From Haliclona indistincta (Eukaryota > Porifera > Demospongiae > Haplosclerida > Chalinidae), in assembly GCA_964017065.1 (NCBI GenBank), contig OZ024788.1, positions 6,808,175 to 6,872,174 of the forward strand: a stretch of 64,000 nucleotides of DNA, read 5' to 3'. The notes below the pieces were generated by a model. The model searched no databases and had not been told where the DNA came from. It saw only the letters and a program-made list of their open reading frames with translations. The stretch's first letter is position 1. The number at the start of each line of letters is the position of its first letter. A program made the position numbers and the translations under genes. Below are positions 61,311-64,000 of this stretch, piece after piece.

Positions 61311-64000
61311 CTACTGCTGGAGAGCGGCCATAGATGATGTCAGTTTCTGGAGCCAAACCGATCGAGAGGAGCTTCGAAGAGACATGAGATGAAACACTCT
61401 ACGATTGGTAGTTAGCTGAGGGAGAGAGAGAGGGGAAATGATTACGCTCGAGAGCAAAGTGGAGGGGTATCTTACTCTGAAAAAGAAGCCAGCCTGTCCT
61501 TCTTTCAAGACTGACGCTGGAACTGAAGAAAAATAATGAACATACCAAAATTTCACAACTGCAAGATGCCTAACAACAGCCATATTCAGTCATTCTTCTA
61601 CACAAGCTTGTTCAGCCTCTCACACAACACCTCGGTCTCACTCACTCAGTCACCCACCCTTCACGCCCTCTTAGTCACCCTCCCACACTCACCAGGTTGT
61701 GTCTCACACTCCTCTACTGATACGATGGTCTCTAGTGGTATCTTACCACACAACTTATGACGCATCTTCTCTTTGTCATAGTAAGCAAGCTACAATAAAA
61801 AAATACAAAATCAACAACACAAGGTTTACTTGTAAACAAAATTCTCTCATTGTCTACTAGTGTTGTACACTCACATATTTCTTTTTGGCGTCGAGAACAA
61901 AATAGCGCAATTTCCAGTTTTTCACAATCCCGCCCTTCTTGAACAGGAATCCCTCACACTCATGAAGATCCTCTTTCTTCTCCTTTTTACGTCCCGAACG
62001 GAAGAGAGTGTTGGTACGAGACCGAGGAACATTCCTGTCCACATCTTCGTCTCCAAGCTAGTTGAAAATCAAAAGAAAATAGCTGGAACTCCATACATGC
62101 ACATGTACATGTAAGGCCGTAGTTGCTAGTGTGTTCAAACATTTATCTATTGTGCCCACAGTTTGAAAGGAGCATACAAGCTCGTGTTACTTATAGTGCT
62201 ACACCTGAAACTGAGGTAGCACCCTACTTAAAAAGAATTAGCATACCATTCACCACTACGAAATGCACTCAGGTTTTGTTTCTTATTCTAGCACAGTGTG
62301 TTCGTGGTGAGTGAATCACTGTGTTTGAAGTCACCGCTGTTAATGTGTGATCTCTGCAGTGCATATTATTGGTTCTCACCGGTGCTATGTTCTCCAGTGA
62401 TTTGCTAACTCTGCAGTTGTGAGGCATTCTAGTCTTGCAGTGGTCGTGACACACCTTGTTACACCTCTTACACTGGTATGCTGAAAGGAGATAGAACAAA
62501 AGTCACAGCCACCTTCTCTCCTGCTTAGGTGCCCTCTCGCTCGGATTCTCATCTTCATTCTCATCCTCTTAGACACACTCACTCACTCACTCACTAACTC
62601 ACTCACTCACTCACACACCCACTCATTCACTCACTCACCCGCCCACCAACTCACTCACTCACTCACTCACTCACCCCACCCCCACCCACTCACTCACCCA
62701 CCAACTCACTCACTCACCCACCCCCACCCACTCACTCACCCACCCATCCCTACCAACTCACTCACTCACTCACCCACCCACCCCCACCTACTCACTCACT
62801 CACCCACCCCCACCTACTCACACACTCACTCACCCACCCACCCACTCACTCACTCACTCACCCACTCACCCACTCACTCACTCACTCACTCACTCACTCA
62901 CTCACTCACTCACTCACTCACTCACTCACCCCCACCCACTCACCCACTCACCCACTCACTCACCTGATGTCTCTTTGATCAAATGATGACAGAAACAGCA
63001 CTCATAGACTCGTCGAGATGGTGTTAGCTTTACAGTGATGAAATGATGAGGATTTGTATAATTCTGCTCCATCTCTACAGCCAACTTGCCCTAAAAAAGA
63101 AATCCAGAATGACAAATAGAGCATGACATTGCTGTTCTTACCTTGATAAGTACAGCTAGTGAAGTGTTCCAGTGAAGAGTTCGGTCATGTTCCCGTGTCT
63201 CTTCTACCCTTTTCTGACGCCATTGATCACTCTGTGAGTGAATGTGTATGAGAATGGGTGAGTGAGTTATTGTGAAGCGTACCTGTGGAACAGAGCCCAG
63301 CAGCTCGCTGGCTTCACTTGATATGTGATCATACCATTGCTTCCATGTAGCCATCTGGAGGTTACGCTCTGAGGCTTTGGTGTTCAAGAGAACTATGAGA
63401 AAGGAGAGTAGAAGGTGAGTGTGTGAGTGAATCAGTGAGTGAGTGTGTGAGTGAGTGTGTGTGAGTGAGAGAGTGAGTGAGCGAGTGAGTGAATCAGTGA
63501 GTGAGTGAGTGTGTGAATCAGTGAGTGAGTGAGTGAGTGAGTGAGTGTGTGAATCAGTGAGTGAGTGAGTGAGTGAGTGAGTGAGTGTGTGAATCAGTGA
63601 GTGAGTGAGTGAGTAAGTGAGTGAGCGAGTGTGTGAATCAGTGAGTGAGTGAGTGAGTGAGTGAGTGAGTGAGTGAGTATGTGAATCAGTGAGTGAGCGA
63701 GCGAGTGTGTGAACCAGTGAGTGAGTGAGTGAGTGAGTGAGTGAGTGTGTGAGTGAGTGTGTGAATCAGCGAGTGAGTGAGTGTTGTATACATGTACCTG
63801 TATAGTGTTTGACTAGTTGACTGATTTCAGAGGTCACCTCTGGTGGTGGGTCTAACGGGACTCTGTCACTATCTGGACTCTTCTCTCTGAGCGATACATC
63901 AAGGTGGAAGTGATCGAGATCGCTGAGTGCGAGTTGACCCTCGGAGATCAGCTCAGTATCATAGGGAGGGAAGTGAGAGATGGGGTTGTCAAGGTGGAAA
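61311..64000 (-). CDS. SBF/MTMR5-MTMR13-like protein, C1-PH C-terminus (partial)
   Basis: Continues beyond the right edge. Visible exons: 64000-63798, 63392-63283, 63231-63142, 63090-62964, 62480-62380, 62057-61875, 61789-61693, 61522-61476, 61415-61311, all in phase. They encode a linker, a C1 zinc finger (HHF...CCFC, CKRCNKVCHDHC, PHNC), then a PH domain (EGFLFKKGGIVKNWKLRYFV, LAYYDKEK, TTNRRVFHLM, SVWLQKL) that ends eight residues before the stop. The PH sequence and its terminal position match SBF1/MTMR5 and SBF2/MTMR13, pseudophosphatases with DENN domains acting on Rab and endosomal phosphoinositides. The C1 insertion is a difference from the human proteins. The N-terminal DENN and myotubularin parts would lie outside the window, so the assignment rests on the PH end. 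Confidence 0.65.
62572..62960. repeat. (TCAC)n/(CCAC)n array
   Basis: About 390 bp of tcac with ccac variants. On the gene's sense strand it reads GTGAGTGAGTG, beginning directly at the donor of the exon ending at 62964. Shorter versions occur in each unit (50697-50755, 54615-54670, 58663-58720). Confidence 0.95.
63414..63783. repeat. (GTGA)n array with GTGTGAATCA interruptions
   Basis: About 370 bp of gtga with a regular higher-order interruption gtgtgaatcagtgagtgag, in the intron between the two leftmost-read exons of the SBF-like gene. Confidence 0.95.

Larger units (their letters stand above)
48053..62580. repeat. Tandem array of ~4-kb gene-bearing units
   Basis: Successive units contain, left to right: the 229-residue gene (+), a 1-kb noncoding stretch with tgatcaacataaaatttgc hairpins, the last five SBF-like exons (-), a (TCAC)n tract, and an upstream region with TCTCATGAGA palindromes. 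Unit spacings measured at the gene starts are 4066 bp and 3901 bp. The first and third full gene copies are exactly 7967 bp apart. At the right edge the (TCAC)n tract joins the array to the rest of the SBF-like gene, so the breakpoint lies in that microsatellite. Confidence 0.9.

Overview
The window is eukaryotic and animal-like. Genes are split by many introns, several only 46-53 bp long. The protein families are metazoan: kinesin-8, Ig/FN3 receptors, TRAF/CARD, RasGEF, SBF-type C1-PH. Compact genes, short single-Ig receptors, a CARD-TRAF gene and dense short inverted-repeat elements suggest an early-branching marine invertebrate, most likely a sponge. The organism is inferred; no single marker proves it.

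Layout. 0.8-7.2 kb (+): KIF18-type kinesin-8. 7.9-17.4 kb (-): two tandem ethanolamine kinase genes with matching seven-exon structure, and a tRNA-His(GTG) in an intron of the upstream one. 18.5-25.9 kb (+): a Ras-family GEF whose catalytic domain is split by an acidic/Ser-rich insert of about 335 residues. 26.3-27.2 kb (-) and 27.3-34.7 kb (+): a BPHL-like hydrolase and SAAL1, head to head from a 93-bp shared promoter region. 35.3-41.5 kb (-): two related Ig-domain single-pass receptors. 42.7-47.3 kb (-): one gene joining a CARD, an unnamed helical/beta module, a RING, TRAF-type zinc fingers and two MATH domains. Exon phases were followed by hand and give complete in-frame models for all these genes.

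48-62.6 kb is a tandem array of units of about 4 kb. Each unit holds one copy of an intronless 229-residue gene of unrecognised family (+) and, on the other strand, a copy of the last five exons (C1 second half plus PH) of an SBF/MTMR5-MTMR13-like gene. The parent SBF-like gene enters from the right edge (61.3-64.0 kb, -). Only its own 3' end is open; the three extra copies each carry a different frameshift. Of the four copies of the 229-residue gene, two are intact and appear identical, one is frameshifted and one is 5'-truncated.

Repeats are abundant: four copies of a pogo/Tigger-like MITE, three MITEs with TACCGTA-like ends, a 1.9-kb foldback element in SAAL1, a 663-bp element with perfect 24-bp terminal repeats and 9-bp target duplications, and long (GTGA)n and (CT)n tracts that often begin at splice sites.
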